Under the pieces are notes generated by a model, which saw nothing but the letters and a program-made list of their open reading frames with translations, made no database searches and was not told the DNA's origin. Source: Morchella semilibera (Eukaryota; Ascomycota; Pezizomycetes; Pezizales; Morchellaceae). From it: a stretch of DNA of 64,000 bases. This document shows positions 24,268-35,537 of the stretch, piece by piece. A program made the position numbers and the translations under genes. The DNA is taken from assembly GCA_009192285.1 (NCBI GenBank), contig CM018607.1, positions 1,611,736-1,675,735 on the forward strand. The letters are read 5' to 3'. Numbering within the stretch: position 1 is the first letter of the stretch; each line of letters opens with the position of its first letter.

Positions 24268-27200
24268 CGCGGTGGAATTCAGAGCTTTGGTTTTTTTAAA
24301 GCGCACAAAAGAAATGGAGGAATGGAACAATTATGAGGGATGAGATGTAGATGAGACGTTTGGGATGTGATGGAATTGGGGAGGTTATCTTGTTCCTCCG
24401 GAAGGATGTTGCGCCTCTTTCAAGAAAATTCGAGTGAGCTTTAAGTAAGCTAGCTTGTCGACAAACCGAACTAGATCGTGTCGAAGCTAAAATCTCCGGT
24501 TGGTCAGCTATCTTTCTATAGTACAACGCGTCAATGCAAGGAAACAACTGGGAGGGGGGATCACCTCAAAGTTTCAACTCAATTCCTTTCCTAGTAACAC
24601 CCTTTCTTTTCCGGCTACGGGAAAATTAGGAAGAGTTCACACTTTGGTCTCAATAACAGGAATCTCGAGAGTTTGGTGGGTGGAAATCTCTGAGTTACTG
24701 AACCCGGGGTCGAGGGGCACAATGCTCATTAAAAGCCCCCGCATAGTATTTATTGGACATTAGTAGCTTATAGCTTTCTTTCTTTTTCCTGGCGGCGAAT
24801 GCAGTTGTCACAGACGCGCCTTTCCTAATTAAATTAAGCTCGGGCCACATTTCAAATTTTAGGCTCTTGGCGGGCAATCCACACAAAAACCGGTAAAAAG
24901 TATTTGGTTTCTATATGAGATGCAGCAGCGCTCCTCAAGATACAAACCCTAACCCTTGATGGCTCCATCTCAATACCGTTCTGACCATGATGAACATCTA
25001 CTTGCATAGATGATACACCCTCCCCACTGGACAAGATAACACGACCCGGAACTGGCCAGTACTGGTCCTTGTCTTCGTCTCGGTAGATTCACGATTAGAA
25101 CCGGCAGAAAAACCGGAACACTTAGTAATCAACCTAAAATCCACAATAGGTATATCACCGTATATGCATCTCTAAATTTCGAGTTGTACCTTCTATCTCT
25201 TGTTAATCTAGACCGAAGCACCTCTGACATTGGTAGACGGTCAATGAAGAATGCCGAGGTGGTGTGCTCAAAAGCAGCCTATCAACAGAGAGCTCGGATC
25301 CGGTGCGGCAGAATGCAGTGATGCTTGTTCAAGGACCCTGATCTAACCAATTACCCTCAAAACACCAACACCTGACTCAAAAGAAATCTCACGATAGTTG
25401 GGTAGTTGCTTCAAGCTTGCCCCTTCCTTGCGCTATGTACCTTGTGATATTCAGCCACCACCGGACTAGCTACATTTCGTCCGGTGTTCAATTTTTCTAG
25501 AGCTTTATCCCTTGGTCTTGTGACCTATTCAGCTTGTGGCCATAGGATTCCGTAGGGCATCCGAAGCGAAGTGGCCCATACGAAACCTAGGTATGCGGGG
25601 TGCATACAACGTTGAATGTCTTTGCCATCTAGATTCTAACTGCTGACACGAAACAATCACTCTACTACGTCTAACACAAACACACGGACTCTAGGAGCAA
25701 CCTGGTTATACCTACATAGATACGTAAAGGAGAATCTTGAGATTACCTATGCGGAAGGATCATCGTGGGTGGTGACCCTGGTGGGCTTTGCTTTGTTCAA
25801 TGTCGCCTAATCAGCCAAAGAACTCTTCGAGGCAAAACTTGTGCTAAAACTTGTGCATTATGAGCAATCACAACGCGTAACAAACTCAGTTGGCCGGTGC
25901 AAAATTTGTTTACCATGAACAAGTAGGTACATTTGCTCTGGATGTCTTGAGGTAAGGGTTGGCTGAATACATATTTAACCCCACACTATTTCGTTAGATG
26001 AACCCACCAAACTTTCTTTTTGCTCGATGATGCTTTCAAATCAAGGCTGCATACCAGAATCGAGCATTCGGTATTACGCAAAGCACGGCCCCGAAACAAT
26101 TCCTCACCACTAGATCATATACCTAGATCAAAGCAAAAGCAAAACGGCGCGCGCAGAAATCCCGATCCATACCGAAAATTACACAAGCCACAGACAGAGG
26201 TATAAGCAACCTTATATTGACCGCGCATCGGCAACACCTCAATGCGCTAATATATCTTAACATCAATCGCGTACTCAATTTTCAAGTCTAGTTGGATTGA
26301 GTTCAATTGCATATCTCGCGGTGTTTATATCCTATGTGAAATACCATATTTATGTAAGGGGCTGCTTATACACCTAAGGGTACGCTCGGGACCGGAATTT
26401 TTTTATACCTTTACAATGGGGTTCCTTAACCCTTAATAATTATAGCGAGCTTTACTTACTAAGATGTACGTACTTGTACCGTTGCATTGGAATGCTGGGG
26501 GGCTTAATTTTAGCTATATTTACATCTACAGCTACAACAACCGGGTGCCTGCATTAACGTTTCTAGGCTCGAAATTCAGGGGAAAGGAATAGGTCGCCAG
26601 AACCAGAACGTCGAGCCTTCTGGATCATGAAGAGTCATTGTTTTATGGTATCGGGAATTTGCTTATATTTTCAGACACAACCTACAATATAAACAATAAA
26701 CGCTTAAGAAATCCATATGAGCCACAACGATTCCATGAGCCTGGACAAAGATTCCATATGAGAGGCGCCTCTTACAACTGGTTTGGACGACACCATGTTA
26801 GACCGACGTCAAGACGGCATTTGCAACGTCTTGTGCGACAAGAGTCATGTTCAAGTCGATGCTGTACTGTTGGTGCGTGATGGTGAAACGTAGCAAGTAA
26901 AAACACTGAACTCTACCCATAGCACTGGTATTGTCAACCGTGTGGACACATTATATACCTTCCATACATGTATATATATATACTCTGTCCGTTCTCATCT
27001 GTGACAGTCTCGAAATGGGCGAGGAAAGATCATTGGCCCGGGTACTAGATCGTAACTATAGGTCGCGTATCCCATAAGCTGTTACTTAAATACTAAAGCC
27101 CCTACCCAAAAGTTTTCGTGAAACCCATACAAATCTACCTAGCAACAGGTTTCCCACTAAAATATTGTTACACCTTAACCACCTCTTTTTACCAATTCGA

Positions 27201-28447
27201 AAATGTGCAAGGGGCTTCTCCCAAGGGTCAAAATATTTTACCCCTGTTCATCGTTATAATTGTGTTGTTGGTTCTACACTTTGAACCTGGGTCCACCTAG
27301 TTTGGGTGGTAATCGAAAACTTTTGGGTGGGAGGGACTTTACCAACATAACACCAGCGCGTAGGCCACAGAGTTAGGGCTTGGCAAAGTTGGCAGCTTCA
27401 ACAGTATGGGATACTACAGCTATAGGCTCACGAGAAGAGCACAGGCGGTGTGAGAACCTTGACGTCTATAAAGACCGAATACCCCTTAGTCCTCTTAACA
27501 CATCCGTTGTCTCTCGGATCCCGCCATTCAATATTTGATGAAAGGTTCCGTCGGCCACTGGAACACAGAAGTTGCGGCATGCCTCACAGCACTAATATAC
27601 TCGGAACAATAACTAAGTACATATGACCCTCTGTAACAGGTGTCCGAACGACGGGCCTAATCAACGAATGGTTCACTGTAGTGTTGTGTGCGTCATAAGC
27701 CCTCAGTCCACGACTAGCATATTAATTATGCGCCCTGCCGTAGCTTTAGGCAGAACACAGCAGCTACACCAAAGCTTGGCTTACCAGGGGATTCATATAC
27801 CAAACCCCTAGGACGGTAGCAAAGGCATCCTTGGACACCTTTTACCCAAGGGCCTATAGCCATCTATAGTCGGCATGTAGAACTCCTTTTGGTGCCTAGA
27901 TACTTCGGGATTCTGTGCCCTTTGGTGTGTGCGCCAGTACATGCTGGATGTGCGGGTACATACCAGGCCCGAATCCACAGATTCTGCTGTCCCGAATTGG
28001 CTTCTGTATTCGCCATCGTTGGCATCTACCCTGGGACATTCCACAAGGCTACTCAGAATGAGACTACACGTGCGTCCCCCAGCCGGAGGGCTCAGGGACA
28101 GTCTACTCCTAGCTGCTCTACACATATGTACACTAGGGAGTCCAGTGCACAAGAGTCTACAAGAACCTAACAAAATACCACCACCGAAACAAGTGTTCAC
28201 AGCACCCCCCTCCGTGGCAATTGGATTACACGTCTTGGGGCGAAAGGCCACCGCCATACGAGGCGTTATCATAAGAATGGGCGCTTTCTTCACAAGCTAT
28301 CACTCGGCGCGCGAAGGTGGTTGGGACAATGGATGGATCTGGAGGGTGAGAAAGAAAAAAAAAAGATGAATCTATTGCATCTTTATTGTGCCTATCAACT
28401 AACCGTGTGTAAAGCCCCATTTTGCGCCCGAGAGAAAGAACGGCCGT
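24268..28447. other. Intergenic, no supported gene
   Basis: About 4.2 kb. The first few hundred bases are the promoter of the GDE1-like gene. No tRNA or coding exon was recognised. Between about 27560 and 28320 base composition is more even, and open frames lie on both strands: - strand 27808-28293 (161 codons) and + strand 27929-28369 (146 codons). Neither matches a family I know. They could be remnants of a mobile element, but nothing in them proves it. A TACATGTA palindrome is at 26965. Confidence 0.5.
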
Positions 28448-29460
28448 CTAGGCAGCCGCAGAACCATTGACTGGTCTCGACATTAGATCCTCGTCAAGTC
28501 GTTGCAGAAGATACTCGATCTCGATCTCCTTTGTTTGGGGGATGACCTAGTAGAAGGGGGATGTAATTAGCACCATTGGCCTCCTGGGGTTGGAAGGGGA
28601 AGAAAAGCTTACATAGTCCTTGTACATTGCCACAACGGCCTCTACATTAATCTTTGGTGCCGCGCCCCCCTTGATCCCCTCCTTCTCCGCCATTGGATCC
28701 GTCCCGTATGTCCTCGCCTTCAGCTCCAACCTCTTGAGCACCTGCTTCTCCACCGCCGTGTTCGTGATTGCTCTCTCCAGCCCCGCCACATCCCTCTCCC
28801 TAATCATCCTCGAGTACCTCTCCGGGTCCTCCCTAAACTTTGCCTCCGCGACAAACTTTCCAAAGTGGATCCTCCTGCTCAGGGCCTGCAGGCACGCCAC
28901 ATCGCTCACGGCCGTGCTCCCATAGTTCTCCCTGGTCTCGCCGTGGTCGTCTGCGGCGGTGGTGGAGCAGGCGGCCGGCAGGATGTGGTTGATGTAGGAC
29001 TCCTTGAGCTTCTGGTTGCCGTTGACGGTGTTTGGGTGCAGCAGCACGGGCCACTTGAGCGGCGCGAGGATGGGCTCGGGGAGGTCGGAGGGGAAGAAGG
29101 CGTACTCGTCGGGCGCCTGGTAGCGGCGCACCTGGGCGTGGATGCGCTCCTGCTGGTGCAGGATCCAGTCGAGGAAGCTGCCGGTGTGGTTGGGGATGTG
29201 GATGGCGCCGGGGGTGTAGATTGTGGGGTTGAGGGGGAATTGTACGCGCTCGATCAGGTGGAAGATTATTGTGTCTTCGAGACGGCTGTTGCGCTGGCGG
29301 GTGGGGGTTAGCAATTGGGTTATATGTGATAGTAGGGCGGGGGGGGGTAGGGGGCGGGGCGGGAAGAGGGTAGGGGGCGGGGGGTGAACATTAGCTGGTA
29401 GCGGATGTTGTTGAGGTCGAGGGCGGAGGAGGCGTCGAGGAGGTCAATAGAGCCGTCCAT
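28448..29460 (-). CDS. ARO7: Chorismate mutase (AroQ, fungal allosteric type)
   Basis: Converts chorismate to prephenate at the branch toward phenylalanine and tyrosine. Three exons: 29460-29390, 29285-28613 and 28546-28448, total 843 nt, 280 residues (yeast Aro7 has 256). Splicing of intron 1 (donor GTTCAC, acceptor CAACAG) restores NNIRYQLIRLEDTIIFHLIE. The longest open frame begins inside intron 1 and must not be taken as the start. Further family blocks are SRRIHFGKFVAEAKF and VIPQTKEIEIEYLLQRL, where Thr253 and Glu257 match yeast Thr242 and Glu246 of the active site. Yeast Aro7 is activated by Trp and inhibited by Tyr; the same is likely here. It is divergent from DBR1, with about 920 bp between the two starts. 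An insertion of Ala/Thr/Asp residues before HGETRENYGS makes it longer than yeast. Confidence 0.96.
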
Positions 29461-30378
29461 GGTTCGTGTGGATTTGGGATTTGGAGGGGGAGGGAAGGGT
29501 TTTTTTGTGAAGGATGGGTAGAGTAGATAGAGTAGTAGTAAACAGAGTAGAGCAGAGCAGAGTAGCTGTGTGTGGGGTTGGTTCTTTTCTACATGTTTTT
29601 CTTTGTCTCACCCGGACGCTGAAGTGTCTTTGACCCCTGCATGCGGTCGGTCGATTAGTCAGGCCCGACTCTACTCTATGGAATGCTACCTACATGTAAG
29701 TACTCGGAACAGAGGGTGAAGGTACATGTATCCACCTGATGGATAAATACATATCCTACAATAGCTACTTACTTACATGTAAAGTAAAGAGGTCTGTGGT
29801 AGATACTCAAAAGCCTTACTCACTGATTATTCTCGGCTGCATACCACGAGAGGAGGCATCGGTGCCGGTGTGTGGATTGGTGGTAATGTAAGAAGACATC
29901 ATGAATAGTAAACACCATTGCACTCTACTCAACACAGTCTGGAATGGGTGCATACATTCATTCACTCCGGTACAGACATTCACTCCTTGCAGACAGAGTA
30001 CTACCTCTGCTATACCGAATGCCAATAAAGCCACAAAGCTGCAGGTTTTGGTGATCCGAATTTCAATTTCACATAGAAAATGGTGGGATTTTATCTGCTG
30101 TACCGAATAATCTGCTGTATCGTAGACAGAACCTCAAGATCTGTTAGAAGAGTTACTTACATGTCAAAATTAACTAATCGTCATTATTCATAAAATCACC
30201 CCCACCGTTACACCAGGGCCAGGGTTCTGCAGATCCAAGCATTGAGGCTCTTCTTTTCTTATCGTTGTCTGCCTGCATTATCACATCTTGGACCTCACCC
30301 TCCTCCTCCCAGACAGACAGACAATTGAAACACCACCATCACCACTACTACTACTACCAAAGACACGCAGTAATTGCA
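29461..30378. other. Divergent intergenic region between ARO7 and DBR1
   Basis: Shared upstream region of two divergent genes. Between 29691 and 29781 lies an imperfect inverted repeat whose ends are both TACATGTAAGTA (read from each end), with a third TACATGTA at 29723. No gene seen. Confidence 0.6.
29691..29781. repeat. Inverted repeat ending in TACATGTA
   Basis: The left arm is TACATGTAAGTA at 29691-29702; the right arm is its reverse complement at 29770-29781. The total span of 91 bp is similar to the 96-bp hairpin at 39417-39512, which also begins and ends with TACATGTA. Confidence 0.55.
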
Positions 30379-32355
30379 ATGGCCAGCCCCCTCCGCATTG
30401 CTGTCGAGGGCTGCGTATGTTCTTCCCCCCTCTCTTACCACCCCCCCCTCTCCCATACTACCCATACTAACACCCTCCCAGGGCCACGGAACCCTCAACG
30501 CCATCTACGACTCCATAGCCAAAGTCTGCACCGCCAACAAATGGCCCGGCGTCGACCTCCTCATCATCGGCGGCGACTTCCAAGCCGTCCGCAACATGCA
30601 AGACCTCAACATCATGTCCTGCCCCCAAAAATACCGGGCCCTCGGCGACTTCCACGAGTACTACTCGGGCGCCAAGCGCGCCCCCTACCTGACGCTCTTT
30701 GTCGGCGGCAACCACGAGGCCAGCAGCCACCTCTGGGAGCTCTACTACGGCGGGTGGGCAGCACCAAACATCTACTACCTGGGCGCGTCCTCGATCATCA
30801 ACTTCCGGGGACTGAGGATCGGTGGCTTGAGCGGGATATATAACGCGGCGCACTACGGCATGCCGCACTACGAGAGACTGCCCTATAGGGACAAGGATGT
30901 GAAGAGCGCGTACCATGTCAGGGCGTACGATGTGTTTAAGCTGCACCAGGCGCGCGAGCCCGTGGACGTGATGGTCTCGCACGACTGGCCGCAGGGTATC
31001 GAGCTGTGTGGGGATGTGGATGGGTTGCTGCGGAAGAAGCCGTTCTTCCGCGCGGATATTGATAGGGGTGAGCTGGGGTCGCCGCCGGCCAGGAGCCTCC
31101 TCTATAAGCTTAGGCCGCGCTACTGGTTCAGTGCGCACCTGCACATCAAGTTTGCGGCGATCGTGGACCATGAGGCTGGCGATGGCGGGGGTGTGAGGCG
31201 GGTCCAGCAGACGGAGGGCGTGCAGAGGATGGAGGTTAAGAACCCGGAGGAGCTGGATATAGCCTTGGATGAGGGTGAGGGGCCGGCGCCGGCGCCGGCG
31301 GAGAACCCGGAGGAGCTGGAATTGGACCTGGATGAGGAGGATGGTGGCGTGTCGGTCCCGCCGAAGAACTCGGACGAGATCGAGCTCGACCTTGACGAGG
31401 AGCCCGCTAACCTTCCGCCCGCTGCGGCTGCAGCGGTCTCTAACGCCGACGAGATCGACCTTGACCTTGATGACGAGGGGCCCGCTAACCCCCCCCCGCC
31501 TGCTGCGACCGCTGCAGTCTCTAGCGCCGACGAGATCAACCTTGACCTTGATGACGAGGGGCCCACTAACCCTCCACCTGCTGCGGCCACTGCAGTCTCC
31601 AATGCTGACGAGATCGACCTTGACCTCGACGACGATGCGCCCGCGCCCACAGCCGTCAAGACCGAAGTCCCCCTATCACCACCACCACCACCCCCGAGGC
31701 CAAAGCCACAGCACCCGCTCGTCAGAACCGCTACACCCGCTTCCTCGCCCTCGACAAGTGCCTCCCGCGCCGCGAGTTCCTCCAGATCCTCTCCATCACT
31801 CCTACCGCCCCCGCGCTCACCACCAGCACGCCCACCGGCCTCTCCTACGACCCCGAATGGCTCGCAATCACGCGCGCGCTCAACCCCTACCTCCACAACC
31901 CCGCGTCGCACCCCTACACCGCGTTCCAGGACCCCGCGAAGCAGGCGGCCATCGCAGAGGACATTGCGCGGCAGCGCGCATGGGTCGACGAGAACATTGT
32001 GCAGAAGGGCAGGCTGGGCGTGCCGGACAACTTTGTGAGGGTTGCGCCGAAGCACGAGGAGGTGCCGCAGGCGCAGTGGGGCAGGGGTCCGCAAGAGTGG
32101 ATGAGTCCGCAGACGGGCGCGTTCTGTGAGATGGTGGGGATTGCGGATGGGACCGTGGAGGAGCCGGCGGAGAAGGAGAGGAGGTTGAAGGCGGCGGGGG
32201 GGAGGGGCGGCGGTGGGGGTAGTGGTGGGTGGAGGGGGAATAGAGGTGGTGGTGGTGGGGGTGGGAATAGAGGTGGGAGAGGGGGAGAGGGGGGAGAGGG
32301 GGCAGAGGGAGGGGATAGAGGGATGTGTAGAAATCCTGACCCCCTCATCACTTGA
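30379..32355 (+). CDS. DBR1: Intron lariat debranching enzyme Dbr1
   Basis: Cuts the 2'-5' branch of excised intron lariats in the nucleus. Exon 1 is 30379-30414; a 67-nt intron follows; the main exon starts at 30482. Metallophosphoesterase residues are all present: VEGCGHG (Cys12, His14), GGDFQAVRN (Asp44), VGGNHEAS (Asn89, His90), SHDWP (His179) and FSAHLHIKF (His231, His233). Residues 266-403 hold six acidic repeats of the type N-x-[DE]-E-[IL]-x-LDLD, an expansion of an NPDEI-type motif. The C-terminal Dbr1 domain (FLALDKCLPRREFLQIL, then MSPQTGAFCEMVGI) is in another frame and ends in a Gly/Arg-rich tail. Either a 44-nt intron 31655-31698 (GTCAAG...CGAG) joins them to 622 residues, or one C is missing from a run near 31669-31673. 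The intron is shorter than any other here. Confidence 0.93.
31241..31654 (+). repeat. Six acidic tandem repeats within DBR1
   Basis: Six degenerate units of about 20-27 codons encode cores NPEELDIAL, NPEELELDLDEE, NSDEIELDLDEE, NADEIDLDLDDE, SADEINLDLDDE and NADEIDLDLDDD, separated by Pro/Ala linkers. The last three units are nearly identical at the DNA level, suggesting recent slippage or duplication. Confidence 0.85.
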
Positions 32356-32892
32356 AAAGATGTCATTTGTATATAGTAATTTCTTTACCGTCCCCGTCCG
32401 CTGAGAATGCACATTGTATATATATAACACGTGAAGCAGAATAGCAATCTCATATTGATCACAAGCACAGCAGCCTCTCCCCCTCCTCAGAAACAAGACC
32501 AAGAACCCAATTCCTTCCATGAGTACAGATGAAAGGTAAAAACACCAACACGCACCTGCAACCCCTTATACGGCCGGTACGTAACACTGTGCGCACCGAT
32601 CGGACCGGATCATGCACTATCACCCGACACATAGCCACAGCCCCCCTCCCCCCCCAAAAAAAAGACGTAGGCCGTCCGTTCTGTCGCATGCAGTCAGCCC
32701 GGACCGGTTACAGGACGGATCCCCCCCTTTTTTTCTCTCCGGGACGGGGCGAGTGATACTTTGTGATCTGGCTGTCGGTGCCGGGGGTGCATGCTGCCCT
32801 TGCTTTAACTATAACTACATATTCTGGTCTGGTGCTAATGTGGAGATTTACTTTTATTTTTCTCTATCTACATGCCATCCCGACAGCCCCCA
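32356..32892. other. Convergent intergenic region
   Basis: Lies between the 3' ends of DBR1 and the unrecognised - strand gene. It has C-runs and a poly-A/T patch around 32640-32740 and no gene. Open frames running through it are extensions of shadow frames from the GC-rich neighbours. Confidence 0.5.
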
Positions 32893-34505
32893 TCAAACCA
32901 ACCTCCTACCCGCAAAGCGCCACAACGCAGCAAGAACGCCCGTCCCCACCATCCGCGGGCGGAGACCCACCCCCGTATGCAAGGGCCTCACCTGCAGCGG
33001 CGGCGGCGGCGTCATGAACGCCCCCATCCTCCTAACCCTCACGCCGCCGCCGGCACCGAGCCTCGGAAACGCCCTCCCCAGCCCCAGCAGCCCGAGCACG
33101 CCGGCCCTGGCGCCCCTCCCGTCCGCGGCCGCCTGGCCCCTGCGCGCCCTCACCAGCGCGCCCAGCACGGCCAGCACGTCGCCGGGCGTCCCGCGGGTCA
33201 CGGACCAGCGCTCCTGCTGCGCGCGCCGGCTCCTCCCCCTCCTCCGCGGCGCCGCCGCCGCCGGCCGCCGCAGCTTGTTTGTGCGGTTGACGCGCACGAA
33301 TGGGCGTCCGCGGATGCGGCGCGCGACGGCGCGCCGCCGCGTGGTGAACTTTGTGATTCGTGGGCGGGGGCGGTAGGGCGGTGCGCGGGTGCGGTGGATG
33401 CGTGGCTTGGGGGCGTAGGGGCGTACCAGGACGCGGTGGGCGAGGCTTGCGGGCCGCTTTTGGTCGGGGTGGCGGTGGATCCGGAGGTGTTGGGGGGGAG
33501 GAGGGGTGGGGGTGGGGGGGGGACGATGATGGTGGGGGGTGCGGTGGTGATGGTGGCGTGGACGGACTTTCCGGAGCGGCGGCGGAGACTGTGTTCGTGG
33601 GTTGTGCCGGGGAGGGAGTCGACCTCGTCGTCGGTGAGGAAGAGGCGGCGCACTTGCGGGGTGCTGAAGGCGTGCCAGATGCGCTTTATTTTGAAGCGTT
33701 TCTTGGGTGCGGTGGTGGTCTCGGGGGTGGTGGCGTCGGGCCCGGGGGTAATGATTGCGGGGGCGGGTTCTGGGGCCGGCTCCGGTACGGGGCCTGTCAC
33801 CCCCGGCTTGGGCTCCGGGGTCTTTGCCAGTCTCGAGACCCAAGTTATGGGCTCCACCTGAGCCAATCCATGCGGGCGTGCCACCTCCGGAACCCTCTTG
33901 AGGCTCCGATTCCTCCTCCGCTCCATATACAACCTCTTCTGCGTCGCCGGATACGCACTGAGGACGGCGCCGGCCCCCTCCCCCACCGCGGACGGCGCAT
34001 GTATCACACACAGATACATTCCCCTCGCCGCCCCGCCATCCCCAAGCACAAGCTCATACCACCTGGACCTCTGGTCCGCAAACACCTGGCGGCCACCCGC
34101 CACGTGCCAGCGCACAAGCTCACACACCTGCGCCTCGTCCACGCCGCACGCAGCACCAAAGTTTGCGCCGTGCCGCCGCAGGATGTGGCGCAGCCCCCAA
34201 TACACCGTTCCCAGCTGCAGCTGCAGGCCCGCTGCCTGCCACAGGCGCAGCGAGGGACACAGCCCGCGCGCGTGCGCGTGCGCGGTGTTGTAGCGCCGGG
34301 CGAGCGCCCACAGGAGGGGCTCGTCGGCCGTGGTGCGCCCGCGGACGCGGCGCGGCGGGGCGCGCGCACGGGTGCGGGTGCGCTTCTTTCGGAGGAGGGT
34401 CAGGGCTGCTTCGGCGGCGATGGTGGTCCATTCGTGGGTGTGGCGGGCGCGGGCGAGGGCGAGGGCGAGGGCTTGACGCCGGGTGGTGTTTGTCGGGGGG
34501 GGCAT
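32893..34505 (-). CDS. Unrecognised Arg/Pro-rich protein
   Basis: Family not recognised. The frame from ATG 34505 runs to 33198 (435 codons). Residues about 65-190 look globular (RRYNTAHAHARGLCPSLRLW, then VYWGLRHILRRHGANFGAAC and QVCELVRWHVAGGRQVF). A Pro-rich linker follows, then a basic block APKKRFKIKRIWHAFS and LFLTDDEVDSLPG. Below about 33500 this frame degenerates to Pro/Ala/Ser. The neighbouring frame then looks real: RITKFTTRRRAVARRIRGRP, then RFVRVNRTNK-like and GDVLAVLGALVRARRG, ending at a stop at 32893. Either a frame break near the long C-run at about 33510-33520 (one base missing would join them to about 537 residues) or an unseen intron explains this. The basic patches suggest a nuclear or nucleic-acid-binding protein, but that is a guess. 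Very high GC also makes long shadow frames on the other strand. Confidence 0.6.
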
Positions 34506-34761
34506 TGCGGCGGGAGGCGGTCGGGGGGGTTTAATTGTTTATGGTGGGCGGTGGTTTTGTTTGTAGTCATGTATTGAGGTTTAATTGAGTGGTTGAGTAT
34601 TTTTATGTTGACACGATCATCACCCCCTCCCCACCACCCGCAGAGCCGCACAGGGGTATTTGTACTCGACCGGTCTACGACTCCTCCTCTCCGGCACACA
34701 CAACACTCTCTCCCCACAGTCCATCCAATCCATCCAATCCAATCAATCCAAACACCAAGCA

Positions 34762-35217
34762 ATGGCCCTCGCAGCCTACCGCCACCTCCTCCGCGCAGCC
34801 CGCACCGCCTTCGAAGGTCCGCCCCTCTCCCTCCTCCCCCCGCTTCTCTCTTCTAACACACACACAGGCGACACACACACGCTAGCAGCAGCGCACGCCG
34901 AGGCGCGCCGCGGCTTCGAGGGCAACCGTGCACTCCTGCCCGGCAGCGACAAGACACACGCGCTCATCCGCGGCGCCGAGGAGGTGGCCGCGGTGCTGCG
35001 CAGGAACGTCGTCCAGGGCCGGCTGGGCTCTGACGGCCGGTATAGTATGTCTTCTCTTCCCCTTCCTGGGAGGTGCGGAGGGATGGTGGGCTAACAGGTG
35101 GTAGAGCTGAGGATTCATGAGGAGATCGAGAGGGGCGATAATGATAGTGTTAGGTCGGCCCGGGGGACGCAGGGTCCGGGGCCGGGGATGGGGGGGAAGG
35201 GGTGTTGTTCGGCGTAG
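34762..35217 (+). CDS. MZM1: Mitochondrial LYR-family complex III assembly factor Mzm1
   Basis: Matrix chaperone that stabilises the Rieske iron-sulfur protein before its insertion into complex III. Exons 34762-34816, 34868-35044 and 35105-35217 sum to 345 nt, 114 residues (yeast Mzm1 has 123). The LYR-type N-terminus is ALAAYRHLLRAARTAFEG. The conserved block EVAAVLRRNVVQGRL is followed by KLRIHEEIERGDND, which matches the family's RRNLVQG and IHKDTELGDN regions. Intron 1 is 51 nt and ends in a CA-rich stretch with ACACAG; intron 2 is 60 nt. The start is the first ATG in good context. It lies between two genes on the opposite strand: 256 bp from the start of the unrecognised gene (divergent) and 320 bp from the end of SLT11 (convergent). 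Confidence 0.93.
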
Positions 35218-35537
35218 AGGCGGGAGGGGGTGCTTGTGCATGTTGGGGGTCGGGGGTGGGTTTTTCATGTAGCTAACAACCTTTTTTTTTTGACTTTCTT
35301 GCAGTTCTATATATATATATATATATATATTTCATTCTGGCTTTTTCTTTCCTCTACAAACTATTGCAGCTACTATTGTACACATCCAATTCGATTCAAT
35401 TACCCACCTGCTATGAAAAAAGTGAAAAAAAAGTGAAAAAAGACACAAAAGAAACGCCCACACACATGTATCCACCCCCGCCCACTCCACAAACCAGCAC
35501 AACAACAAGAAGAGACGAAAAAAAAGAAAAAACACTA
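35218..35537. other. Convergent intergenic region with (TA)12
   Basis: Between the 3' ends of MZM1 and SLT11. It contains a (TA)12 microsatellite at 35308-35331 and A-rich tracts. No gene. Confidence 0.7.

Noticed and set aside
27808-28369. Overlapping 161- and 146-codon frames as transposon genes
   Set aside because: No catalytic motif of a transposase, reverse transcriptase or integrase could be seen on either strand, so no element was called.
28613-29314. Start of ARO7 inside the long frame at 29314
   Set aside because: That frame runs into intron 1. Splicing to the exon at 29390-29460 restores the conserved NNIRYQLIRLED start.
31120-32520. 466-codon open frame on the strand opposite DBR1
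   Set aside because: It is the shadow of a GC-rich gene: strings of Ser, Arg and Pro opposite the DBR1 repeats, with no family motif, while the + strand carries all Dbr1 catalytic motifs.
32872-34577. Long + strand frames (329 and 405 codons) opposite the unrecognised - strand gene
   Set aside because: They are Gly/Arg/Ala-rich shadows caused by extreme GC content. The - strand frames have more normal blocks and a short divergent spacing to MZM1.
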